From an uncultured Lachnospiraceae bacterium (GTDB lineage Bacteria; Bacillota; Clostridia; Lachnospirales; Lachnospiraceae): a DNA stretch of 33,597 nucleotides. Position numbers and translations under genes: made by a program. A model generated the notes under the pieces. The model was not told the origin of the DNA. It ran no database searches and saw only the letters and a program-made list of their open reading frames with translations. The stretch lies in the NCBI GenBank assembly GCA_947631985.1, contig CANRNK010000012.1, positions 1 to 33,597 on the forward strand. The letters run 5' to 3'. Positions 1 through 9,587 of the stretch are shown here, one piece after another; within the stretch, counting starts at the first letter, position 1, and every line of letters begins with the position of its first letter.

Positions 1-6
1 ACAGTT

Positions 7-2814
7 ATGTCCTCTAGTATGTCTCAAGAAGACTTTGCAAAACTTGAACAAGAAGGATATACACCTAATGATATGGAAATTGAAGAGCTTGTGACAGTCA
101 CAGATCAAATTAAAGCGGAATTACTAAAAGCTGGAATTTCGATCAAAGGCTATACAGACAACCTCAATCTAGACAAGCTAAAGGAAATAACGGGAAGTGA
201 TGTTTTTGCAATAAAACTTTCTGAAGAAATGATAAAAAGAGATATTCCGGTGAATGAAAAAAATATCACAGAATTTTATGCAGCATATGAAAAACAATCT
301 AAAATCGATATAGAAAATGACAGTATGAAAAAATTCATTTTCTCGAATCAATTAAAACCTTCCATAGAAAATCTGTATTTGGCACAATATAGTAGCAGCA
401 TTAGAACAAGTTCACAAGAAGAATTAAAAGGGAATGTACAAAAATCATCAATCAATAATACGGAAATTTTGCAGGATGAATATGAACAACTCCAGAAGCA
501 GATTGATAAAATTGTGGATAAATCTGGAATTATGGATAAAGAAAGTGCTGACAAAAATGCAAAATGGTTAATTCATCAAGAGTTACCATTGACCGTTGAT
601 AATTTATTATTGGCTTATGAGTTAGACCATTATGATCAGTATATGTCCAAGGAAAGTCGTACCAATGCAATTCTTCAAACGATGAGTAGTGGAGAAAAGG
701 CAGAAAGTTCTATTTTTTACAACTCTTATAATATTTATGATAAGGCTGAAAAAGTACAGAATGAGATTCAGTTGATAAGTGAAACCGCAGTATTAGAAGT
801 TGCAAAAGTAAGTGACAAAACAACACTCAGAGAACTGCTGATTGCAACAAAAAAAGAAGATGAAAAGGGGCAAGAAGAACAAATAGAATTCGAACAGAAT
901 CATGCAAAGAATCCGAAAGCATTCGTCACAATGAGATTACAACTCGAAGAAATACGCCTGAAAATGACAGTTGAGGCGAATATTAACATGATGAGAAGAG
1001 GAATTTCGATAGACACAACAGAATTGAACCAGCTAGTGAACCTTCTTAGAAAGGAAGAAGAAAATCTTGCGAAGAGATATGAGGTAAAGGAAGAAGAAGT
1101 TTCAAACATAAAAAATACCTATCATTCAACACTGCAGGTAATACATGAGATAAAAGAAGCTCCGGCGGCATTGATTGGAAAAGCAATTGCAATTCCAGTG
1201 GTTAGCCTGAGTAGTCTAAAGGAAGAAACGAAAAATCTCAAAAAAGAATACAAAGAAGCTGGTGACAGATATGAAAAATTAATGACTGTTCCCAGAAAAG
1301 ATTTAGGGGATTCTATAAAAACCGCTTTTCAAAATATTCCAGAAATTTTAGAGGAGCTACATCTGGAAAACACAGATTTTAATCGTAGAGCAGTTAGAAT
1401 TCTTGGATATAACCAGATGGAGCTGACGCCAGAGAATATATCCAAAGTCAGTACATTAGATTTGGAAGTGAACACAGTTCTTCAAAAACTGACGCCAGAA
1501 AGGGTTTTTTCGATGGTGAAAGAAGGAAAAAATCTGTTAGAAATGTCAATGCCTGAGGTATTAGAGTATACCTATCAAAAAGAAGAGTCAACTCTTGTTG
1601 AGGCAGAACAATATGCCAAATTTCTGTATCGCCTTGAACAAGACAAACAGATTACTGAGGAAGAGAAACAAGCGTATATTGGAATTTATAGACTCACAAA
1701 ACAAATAGAAAAATCTGATGGGGAAGTAATAGGACAATTAGTCAGAAATGGTGTTGATGTAAATTTCAATTCATTACTATCTGCATTAAGGAGTAAAAAG
1801 TCAGCAGGAACTGATATCCTAATTGATAATGAAACAGAGATCATCACAAAATTAATACAAAGTGAGACTTCTATTTCGAGTCAGATTGGTATGATAGAGA
1901 AAATCAGAGAACAAAAAATGCTTGCTTCGGCGGCGAGATCTGAACTAGAGCAGACTAAGGGAAATCCAGAAAACGAAGAGACCAATTACCAAATCGAACT
2001 ATTACAAAAAGCAGCATCCGTTGACGAGCAAGCTGTAAAGAACCTATTAGAATTTAAAATTCCGATTACTGTACAAAATATTTTGGCTGCAGATGACTTA
2101 TTCTATGGAAAAGGAAATGTATATAAGAAACTTGCAAAGAGTTCATCCGAATCCGTAAAAAATCAGAAAATAACAGATTCAAATTCTATAAATTCGAAAA
2201 CGGAAGAGGACAGTCTTGAAAAAATATTTCAAGAGATATATGAGAATTTTACAGATAAAGAATCTGTTTTACAGGAATTCAAAAAATTGGAAGACTTTAC
2301 GGAAAAACTTGTCAACAATTCCATAAGTCAGGATGCAAACAGTATTGATGTTAGGTCTCTTGCATTAACATTTCGACAAATCCAGATTTGTGTTGCAGGT
2401 GCAAAAGACGAGAACTATGAAGTTCCTGTTAAAATTGGAGAGGAAATTACGAATATCCGTCTTCGAATTGTACATAATGAAAGTAACAAAGGTAGTGTTA
2501 CAGTGTCGACGGATACAGAGAAATATGGCCATATTGATGCAGAATTTACAATTCAAGATGATGAAGTAAAAGGGTATCTGTTTTGTGAAACCAGAGAAGT
2601 TTCTACTAGCCTAAAAAAAGTAACAGAAATTTTTAGCAATCAACTAGAAAATGAGAAATTAAAAGTGAAACAGGAAGATATTCAAATTTTTACAAGTGCG
2701 AAACCAATGATGAAGTCTTCAGGTCAGGAACGGATTTCAGCACAATCAATTGAAACAAGACACCTATATTTTGTAGCCAAATCTTTCTTATACTCTATGC
2801 AAAATGATGAATGA
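7..2814 (+). CDS. Large flagellar-associated protein with FliK-like C-terminal region and degenerate internal helical repeats (5' end may extend beyond window)
   Basis: 935-aa ORF directly upstream of flagellin; C-terminal region (VPVKIGEEITNIRLRIVHNE...GHIDAEFTIQDDEVKGYLFCE) resembles FliK/hook-length control C-domain; repeated '..IPIT..NIL.A' motif. True start may lie before the window. Confidence 0.6.
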   Translation: MSSSMSQEDFAKLEQEGYTPNDMEIEELVTVTDQIKAELLKAGISIKGYTDNLNLDKLKEITGSDVFAIKLSEEMIKRDIPVNEKNITEFYAAYEKQSKIDIENDSMKKFIFSNQLKPSIENLYLAQYSSSIRTSSQEELKGNVQKSSINNTEILQDEYEQLQKQIDKIVDKSGIMDKESADKNAKWLIHQELPLTVDNLLLAYELDHYDQYMSKESRTNAILQTMSSGEKAESSIFYNSYNIYDKAEKVQNEIQLISETAVLEVAKVSDKTTLRELLIATKKEDEKGQEEQIEFEQNHAKNPKAFVTMRLQLEEIRLKMTVEANINMMRRGISIDTTELNQLVNLLRKEEENLAKRYEVKEEEVSNIKNTYHSTLQVIHEIKEAPAALIGKAIAIPVVSLSSLKEETKNLKKEYKEAGDRYEKLMTVPRKDLGDSIKTAFQNIPEILEELHLENTDFNRRAVRILGYNQMELTPENISKVSTLDLEVNTVLQKLTPERVFSMVKEGKNLLEMSMPEVLEYTYQKEESTLVEAEQYAKFLYRLEQDKQITEEEKQAYIGIYRLTKQIEKSDGEVIGQLVRNGVDVNFNSLLSALRSKKSAGTDILIDNETEIITKLIQSETSISSQIGMIEKIREQKMLASAARSELEQTKGNPENEETNYQIELLQKAASVDEQAVKNLLEFKIPITVQNILAADDLFYGKGNVYKKLAKSSSESVKNQKITDSNSINSKTEEDSLEKIFQEIYENFTDKESVLQEFKKLEDFTEKLVNNSISQDANSIDVRSLALTFRQIQICVAGAKDENYEVPVKIGEEITNIRLRIVHNESNKGSVTVSTDTEKYGHIDAEFTIQDDEVKGYLFCETREVSTSLKKVTEIFSNQLENEKLKVKQEDIQIFTSAKPMMKSSGQERISAQSIETRHLYFVAKSFLYSMQNDE

Positions 2815-2856
2815 TGTCGATAAATAATATAAGTTATCAACAAGGAAGGTGCTTAC

Positions 2857-3960
2857 ATGAAAATAAATTTTAATATGTCTGCAATTATTGCCAATAATGC
2901 ATTATCGAATAGTGACAACAAATTAAGTGATTCGTTGGAAAAATTATCATCCGGTTTTAAAATTAATCATGCAAAGGATAACGCAGCAGGTCTTGCTATT
3001 TCAAAGAGAATGAATCTCCAGATTAAAGGACTTTCAAATGCAGCATCTATAGCAAACAATGGAATCTCGGTAATTGAGACCGCTGAAGGAGCTTTAAGTG
3101 AAGTGCATTCCATGATTGCAAGAATGAAAGAATTAGCAGTTCAATCTTCAAATGGAACATGCACATCAGCAGACAGAGATGCCATACAAAATGAAATAGT
3201 CCAACTCAAGGAAGAAATAGAGAGACTCTCAAAGGATACAGAGTATAATGGACAAAGTTTATTGGATGGAAGCTTTGATTTGAAAGGATATAGTAATAAT
3301 GCAGGAGTAAAAGTAGACTATTATTCTGATGAGACACCAATTGACAACTACGAGATTACCGGCATTGTGCCAGCTGTCTTTGATGTAAACGGAAATGTAA
3401 TTACAAATGCAAGTATTGATCCTCTTGGAGCAGACTTTCCAACAGATAGTGTGTATTCGGCAGAAGGAAATCAAATTAAAATTACTGCATCAAATGGGTT
3501 TGAATTAAACATTACATTAGATCCTCCCTTGGCAACAGGAGTTGCAGACCTTGAAATCGCAGGGATCGGCGCGATGACGATGCAGATTGGTGCAAATGAA
3601 GGCCAGGAATTAAATATCAGGATTCCAACAATTTCTTTGAAGAACCTTGATATCGATACCGTTGACTTATCAACAAGAGAAGGCGCACTTGCCTCCTTAG
3701 ATTCCATTGACAACGCAACGGCTTACGTGTCGAAAGTCAGATCGAGATTAGGAGCATATCAGAATCGTTTGGAACATACGATTTCGAGTCTTGATATTTC
3801 AGGTGAGAACATGACATCAGCCTATTCGAGAATTATGGATGTAGACATGGCATCAGAAATGACAGAATACACGAAATACCAGATTATGTCACAGGCGGGA
3901 ACCTCGATGCTTGCACAGGCAAATGAAAGACCACAAAAAGTATTACAGTTATTAGAGTAG
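2857..3960 (+). CDS. Flagellin
   Basis: N-terminal MKINFNMSAIIANNALSNSDNKLSDSLEKLSSGFKINHAKDNAAGLAISKRM and C-terminal SRIMDVDMASEMTEYTKYQIMSQAGTSMLAQANERPQKVLQLLE are canonical flagellin D0/D1; RBS aaggaagg upstream. Confidence 0.97.
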   Translation: MKINFNMSAIIANNALSNSDNKLSDSLEKLSSGFKINHAKDNAAGLAISKRMNLQIKGLSNAASIANNGISVIETAEGALSEVHSMIARMKELAVQSSNGTCTSADRDAIQNEIVQLKEEIERLSKDTEYNGQSLLDGSFDLKGYSNNAGVKVDYYSDETPIDNYEITGIVPAVFDVNGNVITNASIDPLGADFPTDSVYSAEGNQIKITASNGFELNITLDPPLATGVADLEIAGIGAMTMQIGANEGQELNIRIPTISLKNLDIDTVDLSTREGALASLDSIDNATAYVSKVRSRLGAYQNRLEHTISSLDISGENMTSAYSRIMDVDMASEMTEYTKYQIMSQAGTSMLAQANERPQKVLQLLE

Positions 3961-3981
3961 CCATATTATGAAAGGGTTATT

Positions 3982-4455
3982 ATGACAAAAGAAATGAAAC
4001 AGGATTTCACGAGAAGAATAACGCAGGCGAACAAAACAGAACTAATTGTGATTCTATATGAGATGTTTATGCAATATCATTTAAGCGCAAAGGAATTTAT
4101 GATGAAGGAAGACTCTCCACAATATCAGTTAGAAATAAAAAGAGCGATGAATTGTGTGGATGAATTGATTGCTTCATTAAATATGGAATATCCAGTTGCG
4201 ATTAATCTATTTCGATTGTATCAATATGTAAAAAGAGAATTGCTGGTGGCGAAGAGTGGTAGCTTAGAAGCGCTGGATCATGCGTCCTATGTAATTGAGA
4301 ATCTTCGTGAAGCTTATTTGAAAATAAAAGAAGTAGATAAAAGCAATGCAATTATGCTGAATGCAGAAACGGTTTTTGCTGGAATGACTTATGGAAAAAA
4401 CAGTATGAATGAGACAATTGGTGCGGATTCTAAAAACAGAGGGTACCTAATCTAA
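3982..4455 (+). CDS. FliS-like flagellar export chaperone
   Basis: 157 aa, FliS-like helices (ELIVILYEMFMQY..., ELIASLNMEYPVAINLFRLYQYVKRELLVA, NLREAYLKI); immediately downstream of flagellin. Confidence 0.75.
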   Translation: MTKEMKQDFTRRITQANKTELIVILYEMFMQYHLSAKEFMMKEDSPQYQLEIKRAMNCVDELIASLNMEYPVAINLFRLYQYVKRELLVAKSGSLEALDHASYVIENLREAYLKIKEVDKSNAIMLNAETVFAGMTYGKNSMNETIGADSKNRGYLI

Positions 4456-4481
4456 ATAATATAAATCCTATAATAATAATT

Positions 4482-4513
4482 AAAAGCAGATTCTCAAGAG
4501 TCTGCTTTTTTTC
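4482..4513 (+). terminator. Rho-independent terminator of flagellin/fliS-like unit
   Basis: AAAAGCAGA (4482-4490) / TCTGCTTTT (4501-4509) perfect arms, followed by T-tract. Confidence 0.85.
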
Positions 4514-4576
4514 TTTGACATGTGCTAAATGTGATGAACAAGGCGTTTTCTGATAGATTAAAAGGTGAAAATGTAG

Positions 4577-4601
4577 ATTTTTGTGATATTGTCACAAAAA
4601 T
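4577..4601. promoter_or_regulatory. Inverted repeat upstream of the pilus locus (candidate operator)
   Basis: ATTTTTGTGA-TATTG-TCACAAAAAT, perfect 10-bp arms with a 5-nt spacer, ~75 bp before the first pilus gene. Confidence 0.5.
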
Positions 4602-4675
4602 AAAAAATATAAGAGAATGATATAGACAATTAAAAAAGGAAAGAATATAATTCGATTTATCAGATCAATCAGGGG

Positions 4676-5107
4676 GTGAGAAAGAGTATTCCAATCTATT
4701 TCGTAATATCCATCATTGCAGTTTTTCAAGACATTAGAACAAATAAAATAAGCAATCGCTTAATTATTGTAGGAATCATTTCGTGTTTCATCTATAGAAT
4801 TCTTGTTTCTGGAGTTACCTCTCTTGGCTTTTCCTTTCTTGGTTTTTTCTTTGTCCTTTTCATTATGTTCCCTTTTTTTCTTAACCGCACATTCGGGGCG
4901 GGAGACATCAAATTAATTGCAATCGCAGGTTTCTTAATTTCATTTTATCAATATCAGAAAATTCTAATCTTTATAGGAATCGCTATTTTTTCTGGAGCGA
5001 TCATATCTCTATTAATCATGTGCATTCGTCACAAATCAATATCCAAAATTCATTTTTCTATTCCAATCCTTATCAGCACAATTGCATACTTGGGAGGTTT
5101 ATATTGA
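4676..5107 (+). CDS. A24-family prepilin peptidase (TadV/CpaA-like), copy 1
   Basis: Multi-TM 143 aa; two Asp motifs QDIRTNKISN and FGAGDIKLIAIAG; GTG start after gggggtgag. Confidence 0.85.
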   Translation: MRKSIPIYFVISIIAVFQDIRTNKISNRLIIVGIISCFIYRILVSGVTSLGFSFLGFFFVLFIMFPFFLNRTFGAGDIKLIAIAGFLISFYQYQKILIFIGIAIFSGAIISLLIMCIRHKSISKIHFSIPILISTIAYLGGLY

Positions 5108-6111
5108 ACAATAAAATATTGGTAATTTTTGATCAGGAAGAAGATTATGCAATAAGATTATCAGAATATCTGAGAAAGAAGGGAAATATGCCCTTTCAGA
5201 TACAGGTTTTTACCAAAAAAGAAATACTCCAGAGGTTCAATAAGAAATATAAGATTGATATTTTGATGATTGCAGAGGCATCTTTTTTTCAGGAAGCAAA
5301 TGAAATAAAAGCACTTTGTAAGGTATTGCTTACAGATCGTGGAAAGTGTGAAATGGAGGGATTTTCTGCTGTCAGAAAATACCAGTCTTCAGATAAGATC
5401 TGGAAAGAAATCATTCGTTTGTGTGGCGTTGAGAGTTCGTTACTCTTTTCCGAAAGAAAGAAGACCAATATTATTGGAATCTACACGCCAATTGGTAGAT
5501 GCCTACAAACCTCATTTGCATTATTACTTGGGCAGATGCTTGCAAAGAAGAAAAATGTACTATATCTGAATTTTGAGCCATTTGCTGGATATGGAAGATT
5601 CATAAAATCAAATGGAAAAGAAGAACTTACAAATTTAATGTATTTTATTTCAAATGCGAAGGATAAATTTTTTCCACAGTTTCAAAGTTCAATCAGATCT
5701 GTAAATGGAATGGACTATATTCCACCTGCGTATTCATTCATTGACCTTTCAATTATTACAGCAGAACAGTGGATTATGTTAATAGATATCATAATTACAG
5801 AATGCAGTTATGATTATTTAATCCTGGATTTATCAGATAATCTTCAAGGGTTACTTCAAATCCTGGAAAATTGCGACAATGTATACACGATAACACGTGA
5901 CGATGGAATTTCAATGGCAAAAATAAATCAATACGAAAAACTTGTCTCTGAAACAGAATATTGTGGAATTATTGAGAAAACAAAAAGATTTAGATTTCCA
6001 GAATTTCGTAACATTCCATTTGAAATGGAACAATTACCATTTTGCGAGTTGGCAAAATATGTAAAGTCAATCATAAAAGAGGACTTAGATGAACAGTTAT
6101 CAGAAGTGTAA
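5104..6111 (+). CDS. TadZ/CpaE-like protein (degenerate ParA/MinD-type P-loop)
   Basis: Likely TTG start at 5104, overlapping the previous stop, with RBS gggagg (ORF-track start 5020 lies within the upstream gene). Deviant Walker A region IIGIYTPIGRCLQTSFALLLGQMLAKKKNVLYLNFE; lies just before TadA. Confidence 0.7.
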   Translation: MNNKILVIFDQEEDYAIRLSEYLRKKGNMPFQIQVFTKKEILQRFNKKYKIDILMIAEASFFQEANEIKALCKVLLTDRGKCEMEGFSAVRKYQSSDKIWKEIIRLCGVESSLLFSERKKTNIIGIYTPIGRCLQTSFALLLGQMLAKKKNVLYLNFEPFAGYGRFIKSNGKEELTNLMYFISNAKDKFFPQFQSSIRSVNGMDYIPPAYSFIDLSIITAEQWIMLIDIIITECSYDYLILDLSDNLQGLLQILENCDNVYTITRDDGISMAKINQYEKLVSETEYCGIIEKTKRFRFPEFRNIPFEMEQLPFCELAKYVKSIIKEDLDEQLSEV

Positions 6112-7309
6112 AGAAAAGTTAAAAGAAAAAGTCATTGAAAAAATTGATATGTCCAGACTGTGTGAAGATGATGAAGTCAGAGAAATAATTGATGGAATCA
6201 TATTGGAAGAAAGTACAAAATATTATATCAGTCTTTCCGAGAAAAGAAGATTAAGTAGAGAGATTTTTCATTCAATACGCAGATTGGATCTTTTGCAAGA
6301 GTTAATTGATAACAATGAAGTAACTGAAATAATGGTGAATGGTACAGAGAATATTTTTGTTGAGATAAATGGAAGAATTCAGAAATGGGAAGAGACATTT
6401 CGATCAAAAGAAAAATTAGAGGATGTAATACAACAGATTGTGGCAAAATGTAATAGAGTAGTGAACGAGGCATCACCAATCGTGGATGCAAGACTGATGA
6501 ATGGAGCAAGAGTAAATGTTGTTTTAGCACCAGTCGCATTAAACGGCCCCATTTTAACCATTAGAAGATTCCCGGAAAAACCAATCGAAATGGAAGATTT
6601 AATTCACATTGGATCTATTAGTAGGGAAGGCGCAGATTTTTTAAGAAAACTTGTTATTTCAAAATACAATATTATTATCAGTGGTGGTACGGGATCAGGA
6701 AAAACAACATTTTTAAATGCCTTATCTGAATTTATACCGAAAGATGAAAGAATCATAACCATAGAAGATAGTGCAGAGTTACAAATCAGAGGAATCAGTA
6801 ATTTGGTTAAACTCGAAACCAGAAATGCAAATATGGAAGAATGCAAAGAAATATCAATTCGAGATCTGATTCGTACCGCTTTACGCATGAGACCTGACAG
6901 AGTAATTGTTGGTGAGGTTCGAGGTGGCGAAGCAATCGATATGCTTCAGTGCTTTAATACAGGTCATGATGGATCGATTTCAACGGGACATGCTAATTCG
7001 GCGATTGATATGTTGTCACGTATAGAAACGATGGCTCTCATGGGGATGGATCTTCCTCTTACTGCGATACGAAGACAAATTGCGTCAGGTGTAGACATAG
7101 TAATACATTTGGGAAGAATAAGAGATAAATCAAGAAAAGTGATGGAGATAGTAGAGGTTACAAATTATGAAAACGGAGAGATTACTCTGAATACCATTTA
7201 TCGTTTTTGTGAAGAGGGAACTGAGAAAGGTGGAAAAGTATTAGGGGCACTTGTAAAAATGAGCGAAATCAAAAATATAACAAAGTGGAAAGCAGCAGGA
7301 ATCTCATAG
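6089..7309 (+). CDS. TadA/CpaF-family type II/IV secretion ATPase
   Basis: Walker A GGTGSGKTTFLNAL; RMRPDRVIVGEVRGGEAIDMLQCFNTGHDGSISTGHANS signature. Confidence 0.97.
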   Translation: MNSYQKCKEKLKEKVIEKIDMSRLCEDDEVREIIDGIILEESTKYYISLSEKRRLSREIFHSIRRLDLLQELIDNNEVTEIMVNGTENIFVEINGRIQKWEETFRSKEKLEDVIQQIVAKCNRVVNEASPIVDARLMNGARVNVVLAPVALNGPILTIRRFPEKPIEMEDLIHIGSISREGADFLRKLVISKYNIIISGGTGSGKTTFLNALSEFIPKDERIITIEDSAELQIRGISNLVKLETRNANMEECKEISIRDLIRTALRMRPDRVIVGEVRGGEAIDMLQCFNTGHDGSISTGHANSAIDMLSRIETMALMGMDLPLTAIRRQIASGVDIVIHLGRIRDKSRKVMEIVEVTNYENGEITLNTIYRFCEEGTEKGGKVLGALVKMSEIKNITKWKAAGIS

Positions 7310-8043
7310 ACTATAAAGAATATAAGTTGAGTAAAAAAGAAGTGATATCCTACTTGATTGCATGGAGCGTAATTTCGACACTCTTTGGATATCTGTTTTA
7401 CAAATCGTGGATAGCAGTTTTAATCATTTTATCGGGGTTCATGGTTTACTTGAAAGATGAAAAGAAAGAATGTGCCTTAAAAAGAAAGAATGAACTCAGA
7501 TACCAGTTTAAAGAAGTAATCATGTCTGTATCCGCTGCACTAAGAGCTGGATACTCTATTGAAAATGCATTTGTTGAAGCGATGGAAGAAATCCGAATGA
7601 TATTTGGGGAAACAAGCATGATGTTTTTGGAATTAAAAGTTTTTCAAAAGGGGATGCAAAATAATATTACACTTGAAAAATTGCTTGATTCTTTGGCAGA
7701 AAGAAGTGGAATTGATGAAATTATTGAGTTCTCAGAAGTATTTAGAATTGCGAAACGAAATGGCGGAGACATGAATGGAATTATAATTAAATGTAATCAG
7801 GTTATTTGTGAAAAGTCAGAAGTAAACAGAGAAATTGAAGTGGTGATACATGCAAAAAAATTTGAACAAAAAATCATGAATCTTGTGCCTATCTTTATTA
7901 TTGTTTATATTCAGTTTTCTTCACCAGGCTTTTTTGAGGCACTCTATCACAACCTAATTGGAATTATTATTATGACAATCTGTCTTGTAATCTATGTTGG
8001 TGCAATTTTATTAGGAAAGAAAATTACAACTTTTGATATTTAA
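7285..8043 (+). CDS. TadB-like type II secretion system F family membrane protein
   Basis: T2SSF-like core (SVSAALRAGYSIENAFVEAMEE...LAERSGIDEIIEFSEVFRIAKRNGGDM); follows TadA. GTG start at 7285 is uncertain. Confidence 0.85.
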   Translation: MESSRNLIDYKEYKLSKKEVISYLIAWSVISTLFGYLFYKSWIAVLIILSGFMVYLKDEKKECALKRKNELRYQFKEVIMSVSAALRAGYSIENAFVEAMEEIRMIFGETSMMFLELKVFQKGMQNNITLEKLLDSLAERSGIDEIIEFSEVFRIAKRNGGDMNGIIIKCNQVICEKSEVNREIEVVIHAKKFEQKIMNLVPIFIIVYIQFSSPGFFEALYHNLIGIIIMTICLVIYVGAILLGKKITTFDI

Positions 8044-8070
8044 TACAATTTATTTCAGATAGGATATGCG

Positions 8071-9576
8071 ATGAATATAATGATAAAGCTACTCTTTCTA
8101 TTTTTGATGAGTTCAATTTTCTTTCTTTTTATTATAGCAAGAAAAGAAGTACTTCCACAAAACATAAAAGCCTCTAATTTCACAAAGCATTTTTACAAGA
8201 TTTCTATTTGGGTGAGTAGAAAAATATTCTTTCTTTATAAAAATAATTTTAAGCGGTATAGACGAAAAAAACCTAAAACCATCAGTAAAGTAGAAGAGCA
8301 GCTTGTTGCAATTCATCCGCTGATTGGGAAAACACAGCGAAATAGATTGGTATTTGAATTTTATCTGGAAAAAATGAAAATTGCAATCATTGTAATTACA
8401 ATTGGTACATTTGTTGGGATTGCTATGATCGCTGGAACAGAAAAGAATATTTCAAAAGAACAAAATAGTATTACAAGGAGCAATTACGGACAAGGTGAAA
8501 AAAAAATTAATTTAATAGCAGAAATAAAAGAAACAGGAGAGAAAGAAGAACTATCTATTGTTTTACCTGAAAGAATTTTTAGGGAGCAAGAGCTTAATAC
8601 CCTATTTGAAGACTTTAAAGTTGTTCTTAGTAAAAAGATGCTTGGAAAAAATGCATCAAATAAAGAAGTTATAAATGATTTGGATTTCATTACAAATATC
8701 GAAGAATATCCATTTCAAGTAAAATGGTATTGTAGTAGTTATGAGTACCTAAGTGATTTAGGAGAACTTGCAGAACAGATTCCAAGTTCAGGAGTGGATA
8801 TCCTGGTTATTGCAGAAATCAGCTATGACAATTGGAAAAAAGAGACTTCATTTGAGTTAAGGCTTTACCCTGGATTTTCTCCAAAAAAGACATTGAGAGA
8901 ACGAATAGAAGAAAAAATAATTCAAACAATGAATGAAACAAAAGAAAATTCCTATTACATACTTCCCGATACGATCGAAGGAAATGAAGTGATATGGAGT
9001 GAAAAAGCGTCAAATGAGCCGGTATTTGTCTTTTTTGGAATTATTATAGCTATTATAATATTAAGCTTTGCAATGGACTACGATTTAAAGGAACAAGTTG
9101 GAAAGAGAGAAGAGCAAATGCTAATAGATTATCCGGAATTAGTTTCTAAAATATGTCTATTACTTGGTGCAGGGATGACGGTAAGATCCGTTTTTCAAAA
9201 AATTGCAAAGGATTATGAACAGAAAAAAGAAAAAGGAGGAAAGAAGAGATATGTGTATGAAGAAATTATCGTAATCTGCTATGAACTTGAAAGTGGAATT
9301 TCTGAAAGTGAAAGTTATGACAATTTTGCAAGAAGATGTAAACAAAGTAAATACCTAAAGCTTGGTTCAACATTATCTCAAAACATTAAAAAAGGCTCTT
9401 CAAAGCTAAGAGAAATACTTGAAAAGGAAGCTGAGAATGCCTTTGAAGATCGGAAAGGAATTGCAAAAAAAAGAGGAGAGGAGGCTGGAACCAAGCTTTT
9501 GTTACCAATGATGCTTATGATGGCAGTAGTAATGATTATTATAATCGTACCAGCATTTTTAACATTTGACCTATAG
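8071..9576 (+). CDS. TadC-like membrane protein with large insert between TM helices
   Basis: C-terminal half T2SSF/TadC-like (DYPELVSKICLLLGAGMTVRSVFQKIAKDY...KLLLPMMLMMAVVMIIIIVPAFLTF); ~190-aa soluble insert between predicted TM segments. Confidence 0.8.
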   Translation: MNIMIKLLFLFLMSSIFFLFIIARKEVLPQNIKASNFTKHFYKISIWVSRKIFFLYKNNFKRYRRKKPKTISKVEEQLVAIHPLIGKTQRNRLVFEFYLEKMKIAIIVITIGTFVGIAMIAGTEKNISKEQNSITRSNYGQGEKKINLIAEIKETGEKEELSIVLPERIFREQELNTLFEDFKVVLSKKMLGKNASNKEVINDLDFITNIEEYPFQVKWYCSSYEYLSDLGELAEQIPSSGVDILVIAEISYDNWKKETSFELRLYPGFSPKKTLRERIEEKIIQTMNETKENSYYILPDTIEGNEVIWSEKASNEPVFVFFGIIIAIIILSFAMDYDLKEQVGKREEQMLIDYPELVSKICLLLGAGMTVRSVFQKIAKDYEQKKEKGGKKRYVYEEIIVICYELESGISESESYDNFARRCKQSKYLKLGSTLSQNIKKGSSKLREILEKEAENAFEDRKGIAKKRGEEAGTKLLLPMMLMMAVVMIIIIVPAFLTFDL

Positions 9577-9587
9577 GAGGAAAAACA

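Noticed and set aside
2797-2824. SigD/FliA-type promoter before flagellin (gtcgataa as -10)
   Set aside because: No convincing TAAA-like -35 at the expected ~15-bp spacing.
4616-4676. c-di-GMP (GEMM) riboswitch before the pilus locus
   Set aside because: Looked for the characteristic GEMM conserved segments and tetraloop-receptor features; none recognisable in this leader.
5339-5569. 76-aa ORF in another frame within the TadZ-like gene
   Set aside because: Fully nested in a credible CDS with no recognisable domain; alternate-frame artefact.
6228-6888. Overlapping minus-strand ORFs (6228-6539, 6379-6561, 6604-6888)
   Set aside because: All antisense to the strongly conserved TadA ATPase gene; no domains or RBS.
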